Assembly: GCF_013409255.1 (NCBI RefSeq)
Contig: NZ_JACCAS010000001.1
Coordinates: 1,054,001 to 1,118,000 of the forward strand
Direction: 5' to 3'
Source: Paraburkholderia bryophila
GTDB lineage: Bacteria; Pseudomonadota; Gammaproteobacteria; Burkholderiales; Burkholderiaceae
DNA length: 64,000 nucleotides
Part shown: positions 17,025 to 25,789 of the stretch, in pieces
Layout of the letters: each line of letters starts with the position of its first letter
How positions within the stretch are numbered: position 1 is the stretch's first letter
Notes under the pieces: generated by a model
What the model was told of the DNA's origin: nothing
Databases searched by the model: none
What the model saw: the letters and a program-made list of their open reading frames with translations, nothing else
Program-made: the position numbers and the translations under genes

Positions 17025-18356
17025 TTAGCGCGCTTTACTCCCCGCGCCCCAATTGAAACCGAAACCCAACTGCAGCGACGGCAACCACTTCGCGCAGGCC
17101 TGAAAACCCAGATACGCACCGCCGACAGCGAACAGCACCGGGATCAGGAAATCCTGGCTCACGCGGGTAAATTCGAACATCAGCACGACAGCCGTGATCG
17201 GCATCTGCATCGAGGCGGCCAGAAACGCTGTCGCACCGACTACCGCGAAGCCGCCCAACGAGGCGCCCGGCCAGATCAGACTCCACAGTCCGCCGAGCAC
17301 GATCGCGAGCAATGCGCCATTCGCGAGCCCCGGCGTCAGCAAGCCACCTTCAGCGCCCGCACGCAAACTGCTGACGGTGATCACGACCTTCAGCACCAGC
17401 AGCATCGCGGCGAGACCGATCGTCAAGCCACCGTCGAACGCGAGGCCCGCCGGTCCTTTGCCGTTGCCGAGCAGTTGCGGAAAATGCATGGCCAGCACGC
17501 CGATGATCGCGAAGTTCAACAGCGACAACACCGGCAGACGCCAATCCTTCGGCGCTGCTGCCCGCGAACGCTTCGTGATCTCGGTGAAACCCCACGCCGC
17601 CGCGCCGAAAATCGGCCCGCATACGACCGACCACACCACCAGCGACGCGCTCAGCGTCAGCGACGGCACGAGATACTGATGCTCGTTGCCCAAGCCCGCC
17701 TGAGCGACCAGCGCAGCCACCGCCGACGTCACGATCGCCGGCACCAATGCCGTCCAGCCGAACGTGCCGAGCAGCACTTCGAGCACGAACACCGCGCCGC
17801 CGAGCGGCACGTTATAGACCGCGGCGAGACCCGCGCCGGCACCGCACGCCACCATGATGCGGCTCTGCGCGACCGACAAACCCGCACGCCGCGACAGCCA
17901 GCCGGCCAGCATCGAGCCGATCTCGCGCGGCGCCACCTCGCGGCCGAGCGGCGAACCCAGCGCGACGGTGACGATCTGCAGCACAGCGTGAACGGTTGTG
18001 CTCAACAGCGGCATTTGCGGATCGTCGGATTTGACGGCTTGCCGGATGCTCACGAGCGGGCGGCCGAAACGGTACAGCGCCCACCAGCCGAGCCCCGCCA
18101 CCAGTCCGCACAACGTCAGCACGAGCACGCGACGCTCGGGCGCCGCGGCGCTCACACCCTGCAGAAAACTTTCGCCGCTGATCAGGTGCGTGACGCTGTA
18201 ACCGTAGGCCAGGTGCTGAATGCCGTGCAGCAGCAACGCGAGCAGCATGCCGCCGAGACCTGCGCCGAGACCGGTCAGCAAGGTGACCACGGCCAACGCC
18301 GGCAGCGAACCCCGTTCGCGGCGCACCGGTTGTGAAGTGAGGGATTTGACGGACAT
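17025..18356 (-). CDS. CLC-family chloride channel/antiporter with atypical filter motifs
   Basis: The 443-residue membrane protein has about ten or more hydrophobic segments. The second CLC motif appears as GSPLGREVAPREIG, keeping the gating Glu of GREGP but with altered neighbours. The third appears as GAEGGLLTPGLANGALL, the GGxFxP region. The first motif (GSGIP) is not visible; the corresponding stretch reads VSIRQAVKSDDPQMP. Members are chloride channels or chloride/proton or fluoride/proton exchangers. The start is uncertain: ATGs at 18356 and 18395 both lack Shine-Dalgarno sequences. It is convergent with the AraC gene. Confidence 0.85.
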   Translation of the reverse strand: MSVKSLTSQPVRRERGSLPALAVVTLLTGLGAGLGGMLLALLLHGIQHLAYGYSVTHLISGESFLQGVSAAAPERRVLVLTLCGLVAGLGWWALYRFGRPLVSIRQAVKSDDPQMPLLSTTVHAVLQIVTVALGSPLGREVAPREIGSMLAGWLSRRAGLSVAQSRIMVACGAGAGLAAVYNVPLGGAVFVLEVLLGTFGWTALVPAIVTSAVAALVAQAGLGNEHQYLVPSLTLSASLVVWSVVCGPIFGAAAWGFTEITKRSRAAAPKDWRLPVLSLLNFAIIGVLAMHFPQLLGNGKGPAGLAFDGGLTIGLAAMLLVLKVVITVSSLRAGAEGGLLTPGLANGALLAIVLGGLWSLIWPGASLGGFAVVGATAFLAASMQMPITAVVLMFEFTRVSQDFLIPVLFAVGGAYLGFQACAKWLPSLQLGFGFNWGAGSKAR

Positions 18357-18848
18357 GGCGCGTAAGCGGAAGCAAAGTGGAGAGAATTTCGCCATATTAT
18401 TTCGCAACGCAGCATGAGTCCAATGGATTTTTAATCTCGACTAATGCGTCCGACGCATAAGTTATACGATCTGCTTTTCGGGCGTTGTTTCGGTGACGGC
18501 GCAGGCCCGCCATCAACCGGAATCATGCGTGCAGCACCTCTATCCGCGGCCGCCATACCGCTGTCAAATCGACCGTTTTCCGACTCGAACCGGCATTAAA
18601 TTGACATTACAAATAGCAAATTTAGAATCAAACAAAATTACTACAATAATTACATTAACCAAACATAAAGCCTGCATCGCAATGCGGCATCCATTCCGTT
18701 CCAGGGATTAATACGGATAAAAGTGCGTTCATCCATGCAAGCGCTTAACGCTCGGCGTACACTCGCTCGAAGCCCATGCCACGGGGCTGCGGGGCTGCAG
18801 AGCCGCCCGTCGGAAACGCGGGTTATTAGAGACTCAGGAGAACAATCA
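18357..18848. other. Divergent intergenic region, AT-rich in the centre
   Basis: This gap of about 490 bp separates the divergent CLC and MFS genes. Around 18596-18680 it is clearly more AT-rich than its surroundings, which marks it as promoter DNA. No short gene is convincing. Confidence 0.5.
18601..18628 (+). promoter_or_regulatory. Candidate sigma70 promoter for MFS transporter
   Basis: TTGACA at 18601-18606 (consensus) and TAGAAT at 18623-18628 are separated by 16 bp within an AT-rich stretch. Transcription from here would give a leader of about 215 nt before the MFS start codon. Confidence 0.6.
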
Positions 18849-20063
18849 ATGAGCTGGACACGGGAACAGAGAAACGTCACGATCGCCGCCTATCTGGGCT
18901 GGACACTCGACGCATTCGATTTCTTTCTAATGGTGTTCGTATTGAAAGATATCGCGGCGGAGTTCAATACGAAAATCCCGGCGGTTGCCTTCGGCATCAT
19001 GCTGACCTTGATGATGCGTCCAGTCGGCGCATTGATTTTTGGCTGGCTCGCCGACAAATACGGCCGCCGTCCCACGCTGATGGTCAACATCGCGTGTTTC
19101 TCGCTGCTGGAATTGCTCTCCGGCTTCTCGCCGAATCTGGCTACCCTGCTCGTGCTGCGCGCGCTGTTCGGTATCGCGATGGGCGGCGAATGGGGCGTCG
19201 GCGGCGCGTTGACCATGGAAACCGTCCCGCCGAAATCGCGCGGCTTCGTCTCCGGTTTGCTGCAGGCCGGCTACCCGAGCGGCTACCTGCTCGCGTCGGT
19301 GGTGTTCGGCGTGTTCTATCAATACATCGGCTGGCGCGGCATGTTCTTCGTCGGCGTGCTGCCCGCGCTGCTCGTGTTGTATGTGCGCGCGCACGTGCCG
19401 GAATCGCCCGCCTTCAAGACGCTCGAAAAGAAAACCCGTCCGGGTCTGCTCGCCACGCTCAAGCAGAACGTCGGCCTGTCGATCTACGCGATCATTCTGA
19501 TGACCGCGTTCAACTTCTTCTCGCACGGCTCACAAGATCTGTATCCGACCTTCCTGCGCGTGCAGCATCAGTTCGACGCGCACACGGTGTCGTGGATCAC
19601 GATCACGCTGAACGTCGGCGCGATTTGCGGCGGCCTGTTCTTCGGCTCGTTGTCGGAGAAGATCGGCCGCAAGCGCGCCATCTTCATCGCCGCGTTGATC
19701 GCGTTGCCGGTGCTGCCGCTGTGGGCGTTTTCGAGCACGCCGATTCTGCTCGCGCTCGGCGCATTCCTGATGCAGATCTCGGTGCAAGGCGCATGGGGTG
19801 TCATTCCAGTTCACCTGAACGAAATCTCGCCCGATGAAATCCGCGCGACCTTCCCGGGCCTCGTGTATCAGCTCGGCAATCTGATCGCGTCGGTGAACGG
19901 CCCGCTGCAAGCGAGCGCCGCGGAAGCGCACGGCAACAACTACGCGCTGATCATGGGTACGGTGATCGGCATCGTCGCGGTGGTGATCGCGGTGCTGATT
20001 CCGTTCAGCCGCGAGCGTCGCGGCATCGACATGACGCAGTCGGCGAAAGAGGCCGTGGCCTAG
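18849..20063 (+). CDS. MFS transporter, sialate/lactate (SHS)-like
   Basis: The 404-residue twelve-helix transporter starts MSWTREQRNVTIAAYLGWTL and has DAFDFFLMVFVLKDIA in helix 1. Its loop 2-3 signature is GWLADKYGRRPTLM, and SLSEKIGRKRAIF is the second-half counterpart. GIAMGGEWGVGGALTMETVP is typical of sugar-acid and carboxylate transporters of the sialate:H+ symporter branch (lactate, pyruvate, sialate). The substrate is therefore probably a monocarboxylate, but this is inference. Start at 18849 after AGGAGA. It is monocistronic, with a terminator downstream. Confidence 0.9.
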   Translation: MSWTREQRNVTIAAYLGWTLDAFDFFLMVFVLKDIAAEFNTKIPAVAFGIMLTLMMRPVGALIFGWLADKYGRRPTLMVNIACFSLLELLSGFSPNLATLLVLRALFGIAMGGEWGVGGALTMETVPPKSRGFVSGLLQAGYPSGYLLASVVFGVFYQYIGWRGMFFVGVLPALLVLYVRAHVPESPAFKTLEKKTRPGLLATLKQNVGLSIYAIILMTAFNFFSHGSQDLYPTFLRVQHQFDAHTVSWITITLNVGAICGGLFFGSLSEKIGRKRAIFIAALIALPVLPLWAFSSTPILLALGAFLMQISVQGAWGVIPVHLNEISPDEIRATFPGLVYQLGNLIASVNGPLQASAAEAHGNNYALIMGTVIGIVAVVIAVLIPFSRERRGIDMTQSAKEAVA

Positions 20064-20222
20064 ATTCAAGCGTTCGAACTAAACAGCTATTTTGCTGGCC
20101 CACTCGCGGCCGCATTAGGGCACAATAGGTGCAAAGGCGGCTCGATCCGCCACGACGCGAAGCCAGCGTCGCATAGAGAATGCAGCAGTAAGCCGGGCCA
20201 AACAGAGTAGCAACGCCATACG

Positions 20223-20258
20223 AGGCCGTTCCGATTTCGATCGGAACGGCCTTTTTTT
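20223..20258 (+). terminator. Rho-independent terminator after MFS transporter
   Basis: A 13-bp perfect stem (20223-20235 with 20240-20252) with a TTCG tetraloop and seven Ts lies 160 bp past the MFS stop codon. Confidence 0.93.
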
Positions 20259-20344
20259 ATTTCCGCGCGTTTTGACGCACCGCGCAAACCGGGAAAGCCA
20301 GACTTTCGTCAGGTCTTCTAGAGGAGTTAGTCCACAGCGGACAC

Positions 20345-20373
20345 TTGATCGCAGTCCTCATCCTTCTTATCCT
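20345..20373 (+). promoter_or_regulatory. Candidate sigma70 promoter of the TetR gene
   Basis: TTGATC (20345-20350), a 17-bp spacer and TATCCT (20368-20373) are modest matches. If used, transcription would start near 20380, just before the palindrome at 20389-20406. The rest of the gap 20064-20450 holds only the MFS terminator. Confidence 0.4.
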
Positions 20374-20388
20374 GAAAAAAACGGCTGT

Positions 20389-20406
20389 TTCAAATAAACA
20401 TTTGAA
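20389..20406. promoter_or_regulatory. Palindromic operator candidate for the TetR/PsrA-like regulator
   Basis: TTCAAATAAACATTTGAA has 7-bp perfect arms (TTCAAAT/ATTTGAA) around AAAC and lies 44 bp before the TetR start codon. The CAAA-N6-TTTG core resembles the operators described for PsrA-type fatty-acid regulators. Its position just past the candidate promoter fits autorepression. Confidence 0.6.
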
Positions 20407-20450
20407 TCGCTTGTTTGCGGGCCGGACGCCCGGCAACTGGGAGACGCAAC

Positions 20451-21338
20451 ATGGCAGTTCGCACAACAGGCCGGCACGCCGGCGATACGAAGTCCCGCAT
20501 CCTCGACGCCGCCGAAACCCTCTTTATCGAATGCGGCTATGAGGCGATGTCGCTGCGCCAGATTACTTCGCGGGCCGAAGTGAATCTCGCGGCGGTCAAC
20601 TATCACTTCGGCAGCAAGGAATCGCTGATTCACTCGATGCTGTCGCGCCGCCTCGACAAGCTGAATCAGGAGCGTCTCAAGCTGCTCGACCGCTTCGACG
20701 ACATGCTCGGCGCGCGTCTGACCTGCGAGCACGTGCTCGGCGCGATGTTCATTCCGGCACTGCGTTTGTCGCGCGATCCGCGGGTGGGCGGCAAGGCGTT
20801 TCTGCGCTTGCTGGGGCGCGCGTATACGGATCCGTCGTCCTTCATTCGCGATTTTCTGAATGCGCATTACGAGTCGGTGGCCGTGCGCTTTTTCGACGCG
20901 TTTCAGCGTGCGTTGCCGCATCTGCCGCGCGAGGAACTCGGCTGGCGTCTGCACTTCGCGATCGGCGCGTTGTCGGGTGTGCTGGCCGGCACCGATACCG
21001 ACAGCCTGATCTCCGAGTTCTCGCAGGGCAAGTCGATGAACGACCTGCAGTTGATCGCGCGTCTTGCGTCGCTGATGGTGGCCGCGCTCAAGGCGCCGCT
21101 GCCCGACAGCACGCAACTGGCCGCGTTCGCCGCGGTGCTGGGCGACGCGACGGAGAGCGGTGCGGACTGTCCGCTGGAAAGCGCCGTGCAGGCGTCGAAC
21201 CCGGCCGGCGCGACGCACTCGGCACAAGGCGCAATGCAGTCGACAGAAGCCGATGCGGCGGATGCGCGAGACGGCGAACATCGCGGCGGCGCCATGGACG
21301 CCAGTTCGTTTCAGCACGCGCTGCACGGCACGGCGTGA
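20451..21338 (+). CDS. TetR-family regulator, PsrA-like, of fatty-acid oxidation
   Basis: The 295-residue regulator has an N-terminal TetR helix-turn-helix (about residues 12-60: TKSRILDAAETLFIECGYEAMSLRQI, then VNLAAVNYHFGSKESLI). A long C-terminal ligand domain resembles the PsrA type (TetR_C_30), with GRAYTDPSSFIRDF and HFAIGALSGVLAG. The last roughly 70 residues are Ala/Ser/Asp-rich and extend past the usual length. PsrA proteins respond to long-chain fatty acids or acyl-CoA and repress beta-oxidation genes; the genes immediately downstream are exactly such a set. Start at 20451 after GGGAGACGC. Confidence 0.88.
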   Translation: MAVRTTGRHAGDTKSRILDAAETLFIECGYEAMSLRQITSRAEVNLAAVNYHFGSKESLIHSMLSRRLDKLNQERLKLLDRFDDMLGARLTCEHVLGAMFIPALRLSRDPRVGGKAFLRLLGRAYTDPSSFIRDFLNAHYESVAVRFFDAFQRALPHLPREELGWRLHFAIGALSGVLAGTDTDSLISEFSQGKSMNDLQLIARLASLMVAALKAPLPDSTQLAAFAAVLGDATESGADCPLESAVQASNPAGATHSAQGAMQSTEADAADARDGEHRGGAMDASSFQHALHGTA

Positions 21339-21641
21339 CCGCAACAAGCATGCGAGGCAATGCAATAAGCAACGCAAAAGCAACGCAACACGTCGAGCAG
21401 TTCAACGTGGACGGCACCGTGACGGTCCGTCCACGCGCAACGCGGAATGAAACGTGCTCATGAAAAACCCAGAGTCGAACAGCCCGTCTAAAGCCCGCAC
21501 CTAAACGACGTCGCGGTGTCGAACCGAGACACGACACCGGCAACGCCGCCCGCGAACCGAAGCAACAGAATCAACAGAACGCGAGCCCGTCCGCGCCCCG
21601 TGGAGGCGTTCGCACGCACCATCGAAACAGGAGGAAACGTC
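21339..21641 (+). other. Intergenic region before fadE
   Basis: This 303-bp gap lies between the TetR gene and fadE. It contains an 8-bp inverted repeat CGGTGTCG/CGACACCG (21514-21521 and 21532-21539) with a 10-nt loop and no T-run. No second copy of the TTCAAAT...ATTTGAA palindrome is seen here, so control of fadE by the regulator would need read-through or a diverged site. Confidence 0.45.
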
Positions 21642-24140
21642 ATGCCGTGGTTCATCCTAGTGCTCGTTATTGCCGCCCTGGCGCTCGTCTACGTTCAGGC
21701 GCGCGCCGCCTGGTGGGTGGCCTTCCTGATCGTCTGGGTCGCGGCCGCGCATTTCAGCGGCGCAGCGGGTCCGGTGGCGACGACGTTGCTCGCGATTCTG
21801 TTCGTCCTCCCTGCCCTCGTCCTCGCGGTGAAACCGCTGCGCCGCGCGTGGCTCACGAAACCGGTGCTCGACATCTTCCGCAAGATCCTGCCGGAGATGT
21901 CGCCGACCGAGCGCGACGCGATCGAAGCCGGCACGGTCTGGTGGGACGCCGAACTGTTCTCCGGACGCCCGCACTGGGACACGCTGCTCGGCTACGGTCC
22001 CGCCACGCTGACGGCGGAAGAACAAGCGTTCCTCGACGTCGAATGCGAACAGCTCTGCGATCTCGCGAACGACTGGGAAACCACCATGATCTGGCAGGAC
22101 CTGTCGCCGCAAACCTGGCAATACATCAAGGAACGCGGCTTTCTCGGCATGATCATTCCGAAGCAGTACGGCGGCAAACAGTTCTCCGCGTACGCGCATT
22201 CGCAGGTCATCATGAAGCTCGCCACGCGCTGCTCGGCTGCCGCTGTTTCGGTGATGGTGCCGAACTCGCTCGGCCCCGCCGAATTGCTGATGCACTACGG
22301 CACCGAAGAGCAAAAGAACCACTATCTGCCGCGCCTCGCACGCGGCGAAGAAATCCCCTGCTTCGCGTTGACGAGTCCGTACGCGGGTTCGGACGCGGCA
22401 GCGATTCCCGACGTCGGCATTGTCTGCAAGGGCACGTTCGAAGGCCGTGAAACGCTGGGCTTTCGCGTCACCTGGGACAAGCGCTACATCACGCTCGGCC
22501 CGATCGCGACCGTGCTCGGCCTCGCGTTCCGCGCGCTCGATCCGGACCATCTGCTCGGCGCGAACGACGAACCCGGCATTACCTGCGCGCTGATTCCGAC
22601 CGACCATCCGGGGGTGAATATCGGCCGCCGTCACTGGCCGTTGAACGCGGTGTTCCAGAATGGCCCGAACTCCGGCAAGGACGTCTTCATTCCGCTCGAC
22701 TGGGTGATCGGCGGCCGGGCGCAGGTCGGCAACGGCTGGCGCATGTTGATGGAATGTCTCGCGGCGGGCCGGGCGATTTCGCTGCCGTCGTCGAATGTGG
22801 GGATGGCGAAGATCGCCGTGCGCGGCACCGGCGCTTATGCGGCAGTGCGCCGCCAGTTCCGCACCGCTGTCGGCAAGTTCGAGGGCGTGCAGGAAGCGCT
22901 CGGCCGCATGGGCGGCAACCTGTACGTGATGGACGCCGCCCGCAGGCTGTCCGCGCATGCCGTCGACCTCGGCGAAAAACCGTCGGTGATTTCGGCGATC
23001 GCGAAGTATCACATTACCGAACGCGCCCGCATGGTCATCAACGACGGCATGGATATCGCCGCCGGCAAGGGCATCTGCATGGGGCCGTCGAACTTTCTCG
23101 CGCGTGCCTATCAGCAGGTGCCGATCGCGATCACCGTGGAAGGCGCGAACATCCTCACGCGCTGCCTGATCATCTTCGGCCAGGGCGCGATTCGCTGTCA
23201 TCCGTACGTGCTGAAGGAAATGGCCGCGACCCGCGAAACCGATCACGCGAAAGCCCTGCGCGATTTCGACGACGCGTTCTTCGGCCACGTCAGCTTCACA
23301 CTGTCCAACGTGGTGCGCAGTCTGGTCTACGGCGTCACGGGCGGCGCGGTGATCGCCGCGCCGCGCACGGCGTACGCGCCGCTGCACGCGTACTACCGCG
23401 CGGCCACCCGTCTATCGACCGCATTCGCGTTGCTCGCCGATGTCTCCATGTTCGTGCTGGGCGGCGACCTGAAGCGTCGTGAACGGATCTCCGGACGGCT
23501 GGGCGACGTGCTGTCGCAGCTCTACCTGATCTCGGCGACGCTCAAACGTTTCGAAGACGAAGGCCGTCAGCAGGACGATCTGCCTTTAGTGCGCTGGGGC
23601 GTCGAAGACTCGCTGTACAAGGCGCAACACGCGCTCGACGGCGTACTCGCCAACTATCCGAACCGCCTCGCCGCCGGCCTCGTGCGCGTGCTCGCGTTCC
23701 CGTTCGGGCTGCCCTACCGCGAGCCGGCCGACAGTCTCGGCAGCGAGATCGCCGAGTTGATGCAGACGCCCGGCGCGGCGCGCGACCGTCTGGTGTCGGA
23801 CTCGTACGTGCCGCATCCCGACGTCGACGCGCTCGGCTACGGCGAGCTGGTGTTCCAGTTGAACCCGCGCTTCACGCAGATCGACCAGAAGCTGCGCGAA
23901 GCCGTCAAGCAGGGCCTGCTCGAACCGATGCCGCAAAGCCTGCCGCAACTGGGCGCGTGGACCGACGCGGCGCAGCGCCAAGGCCTGATCGACGCCGACG
24001 AGCGCCGCGTGCTGGACGACTATGCCCGCTATGGCGCGCACGTCGTGAAGGTCGACGACTTCCCGGCCGACTTCGACCTGTTCGCGAGTTTGCAGAAGCG
24101 CAAGGAGTCGCTCGAGAAGGCGTTGGAAATGGCAGCTTGA
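21642..24140 (+). CDS. fadE: FadE-type acyl-CoA dehydrogenase
   Basis: This 832-residue acyl-CoA dehydrogenase is of the long FadE type (E. coli FadE is about 814 residues) and catalyses the first, FAD-dependent step of beta-oxidation. Residues 1-65 are hydrophobic, with two or three membrane segments (MPWFILVLVIAALALVYVQA), as in FadE, placing it at the inner membrane. The dehydrogenase core has FALTSPYAGSDAAAIPD, where FadE usually reads LTSPEAGSDAG, and EGANILTRCLIIFGQGAIRCHPY. Start at 21642 after a strong GGAGGAAACGTC. It is the first gene of a five-gene oxidation block. Confidence 0.95.
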   Translation: MPWFILVLVIAALALVYVQARAAWWVAFLIVWVAAAHFSGAAGPVATTLLAILFVLPALVLAVKPLRRAWLTKPVLDIFRKILPEMSPTERDAIEAGTVWWDAELFSGRPHWDTLLGYGPATLTAEEQAFLDVECEQLCDLANDWETTMIWQDLSPQTWQYIKERGFLGMIIPKQYGGKQFSAYAHSQVIMKLATRCSAAAVSVMVPNSLGPAELLMHYGTEEQKNHYLPRLARGEEIPCFALTSPYAGSDAAAIPDVGIVCKGTFEGRETLGFRVTWDKRYITLGPIATVLGLAFRALDPDHLLGANDEPGITCALIPTDHPGVNIGRRHWPLNAVFQNGPNSGKDVFIPLDWVIGGRAQVGNGWRMLMECLAAGRAISLPSSNVGMAKIAVRGTGAYAAVRRQFRTAVGKFEGVQEALGRMGGNLYVMDAARRLSAHAVDLGEKPSVISAIAKYHITERARMVINDGMDIAAGKGICMGPSNFLARAYQQVPIAITVEGANILTRCLIIFGQGAIRCHPYVLKEMAATRETDHAKALRDFDDAFFGHVSFTLSNVVRSLVYGVTGGAVIAAPRTAYAPLHAYYRAATRLSTAFALLADVSMFVLGGDLKRRERISGRLGDVLSQLYLISATLKRFEDEGRQQDDLPLVRWGVEDSLYKAQHALDGVLANYPNRLAAGLVRVLAFPFGLPYREPADSLGSEIAELMQTPGAARDRLVSDSYVPHPDVDALGYGELVFQLNPRFTQIDQKLREAVKQGLLEPMPQSLPQLGAWTDAAQRQGLIDADERRVLDDYARYGAHVVKVDDFPADFDLFASLQKRKESLEKALEMAA

Positions 24141-24356
24141 GCGCGGAAAGAACCGTATGAAAAAAACATCCGGGGATGGCGCACCCGAGGCGCCGAACTC
24201 AGTGCACACTGACACACGTTTGACGTCCCGCAAGGGGGCCGCCTTCAGGGCGCCCCTTGAAGTGGTGCTCAACGAGGCTTGCCCCAACGGCGCAAGCTTC
24301 GAAGCGCCCGCCGGGAGAAGCGCGTACGGGACGTGGCCAGCGGAGCAAATCACTCT
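24141..24356 (+). other. Intergenic segment with inverted repeats between fadE and the reductase gene
   Basis: This 216-bp segment is rich in short inverted repeats, such as CTTGCCCCAACGGCGCAAG (5-bp stem) and GGGGGCCGCC...GGGCGCCCC. It includes an open frame of 67 codons (24157-24360) of unlikely composition. I suspect a non-coding, possibly dispersed intergenic element, but only one copy lies in this window. Confidence 0.4.
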
Positions 24357-25787
24357 ATGAACGACTCATACCTGAACTTCGTCAACTCGCCATTCGGCGC
24401 GCGCCTCGCGCGTTCGCTCGGCTTGCCGAAGCCCGAGGTGCTGCACCGCTATCGCGCGGACCAGCCCGAATTCGGCGGCATGGTAGCGCTCGGCGCGGGT
24501 CGCGAGCCGCATCTGCTGGACGCGCTCGCGAATCTGGTGGCAAGCATCGGCGTGACCAGCGTCGCGCATGAAAGCGCCGGGCTATGGGTGCCACTCGCGA
24601 ATCGCCGCGGTTTGATGACCGGCCGCTTCGAAGCCGCGGATGGCGGCCCACACGGTCGACTCGCCGCGCTGCTGTTCGATGCGAGCGGCATTGAAGACAG
24701 CAGCCAGCTTGAACCGCTTCATGGTTTCTTTCACGACACGCTGCGCTCGCTCGGCAAGTGCGGTCGCATCGTCGTGCTGGGGCGGCCGCCGGAGAGCTGC
24801 GCGAATCCGCGTCAATGGACCGCGCAGCGCGCGCTCGAAGGCCTCACGCGCTCGCTCGGCAAGGAGGCGCGGCGTGGTATCACGTCGAACCTCGTTTATG
24901 TCGAGCGCGGCGCTGAAAGCGGGATTGAAGCGACCTTGCGATTTTTTCTGTCGCCACGCTCGGCGTATGTGTCGGGTCAGGTGGTGCGGATCGGCACGGT
25001 GAACACCGCCAACAACCCCAGCTTGCCCGCGTCCGCGTCCGCCTTCGACTGGACCCAACCCCTCGCCGGCCGGCGCGCGGTCGTCACGGGCGCGGCACGC
25101 GGCATCGGCGCCGCGATTGCGAGCGCGCTGGCGGCCGAAGGCGCGCACGTGATCGGCATCGACATTCCGTCGGCGCGCGACGCGCTCGACGCCACGCTGC
25201 GTCAACTGAACGGCACCGCGCTCGCGTTCGACATCGCCGCGCCCGAAGCGCCCGCGCAGATCGCCGCCGCGCTCGACGAACAGGGCGTCGACATCGTCGT
25301 GCACAACGCCGGCATCACGAAAGACAAAACCATCGCGAAGATGACCGATGCCGCGTGGCAACACGTCATCGACATCAATCTCAGCGCGCAGGAACGGATC
25401 GACGACGCACTGCTCGCCGCCGGCATTCTGCGCGACGGCGGCCGGATCGTCGCGGTGTCGTCGATCAGCGGCATTGCCGGCAATCTCGGCCAGACCAATT
25501 ACGCGACGTCGAAGGCCGGCGTGATCGGCCGGGTGCAGAGCATGGCGCCGCATTTGCGCGCGCGCGGCATCACGATCAACGCGGTCGCGCCCGGCTTTAT
25601 CGAAACGCAGATGACCGCGAAGATTCCGCTCGCCATTCGCGAAGCCGGCCGCCGCATGAACTCGATGAGCCAGGGCGGCCAGCCGGTCGACGTCGCGCAG
25701 ACCATCGCGTGGCTCGCGCATCCGGGGTCGGCCGGGGTCAGCGGCCAGATCGTGCGCGTGTGCGGCCAAAGCCTGATTGGAGCGTGA
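24357..25787 (+). CDS. Two-domain FabG-like 3-oxoacyl reductase / 3-hydroxyacyl dehydrogenase (HMwFabG type)
   Basis: The 476-residue short-chain dehydrogenase has an extra N-terminal flavodoxin-like domain (about residues 1-215, MNDSYLNFVNSPFGARLARSLG), followed by a complete SDR domain. The SDR domain carries VTGAARGIGAAIASALA (cofactor), HNAGITKDKTIAKM, SSISGIAGNLGQTNYATSKAG (catalytic Ser, Tyr, Lys) and a C-terminal GGQPVDV segment. This is the architecture of high-molecular-weight FabG (M. tuberculosis FabG4). Within this set it probably oxidises 3-hydroxyacyl-CoA in place of FadB. Shine-Dalgarno sequence before 24357 is weak (GGAGC, 8 nt upstream). The stop is 2 bp before the MaoC start. 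Confidence 0.92.
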   Translation: MNDSYLNFVNSPFGARLARSLGLPKPEVLHRYRADQPEFGGMVALGAGREPHLLDALANLVASIGVTSVAHESAGLWVPLANRRGLMTGRFEAADGGPHGRLAALLFDASGIEDSSQLEPLHGFFHDTLRSLGKCGRIVVLGRPPESCANPRQWTAQRALEGLTRSLGKEARRGITSNLVYVERGAESGIEATLRFFLSPRSAYVSGQVVRIGTVNTANNPSLPASASAFDWTQPLAGRRAVVTGAARGIGAAIASALAAEGAHVIGIDIPSARDALDATLRQLNGTALAFDIAAPEAPAQIAAALDEQGVDIVVHNAGITKDKTIAKMTDAAWQHVIDINLSAQERIDDALLAAGILRDGGRIVAVSSISGIAGNLGQTNYATSKAGVIGRVQSMAPHLRARGITINAVAPGFIETQMTAKIPLAIREAGRRMNSMSQGGQPVDVAQTIAWLAHPGSAGVSGQIVRVCGQSLIGA

Positions 25788-25789
25788 GC

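Noticed and set aside
21657..23387. 576-codon minus-strand frame opposite fadE
   Set aside because: Antisense shadow of fadE; no recognisable family and no ribosome binding site.
24157..24360. 67-codon frame between fadE and the reductase gene
   Set aside because: Low-quality composition and overlap with inverted repeats; no family resemblance. Treated as non-coding.
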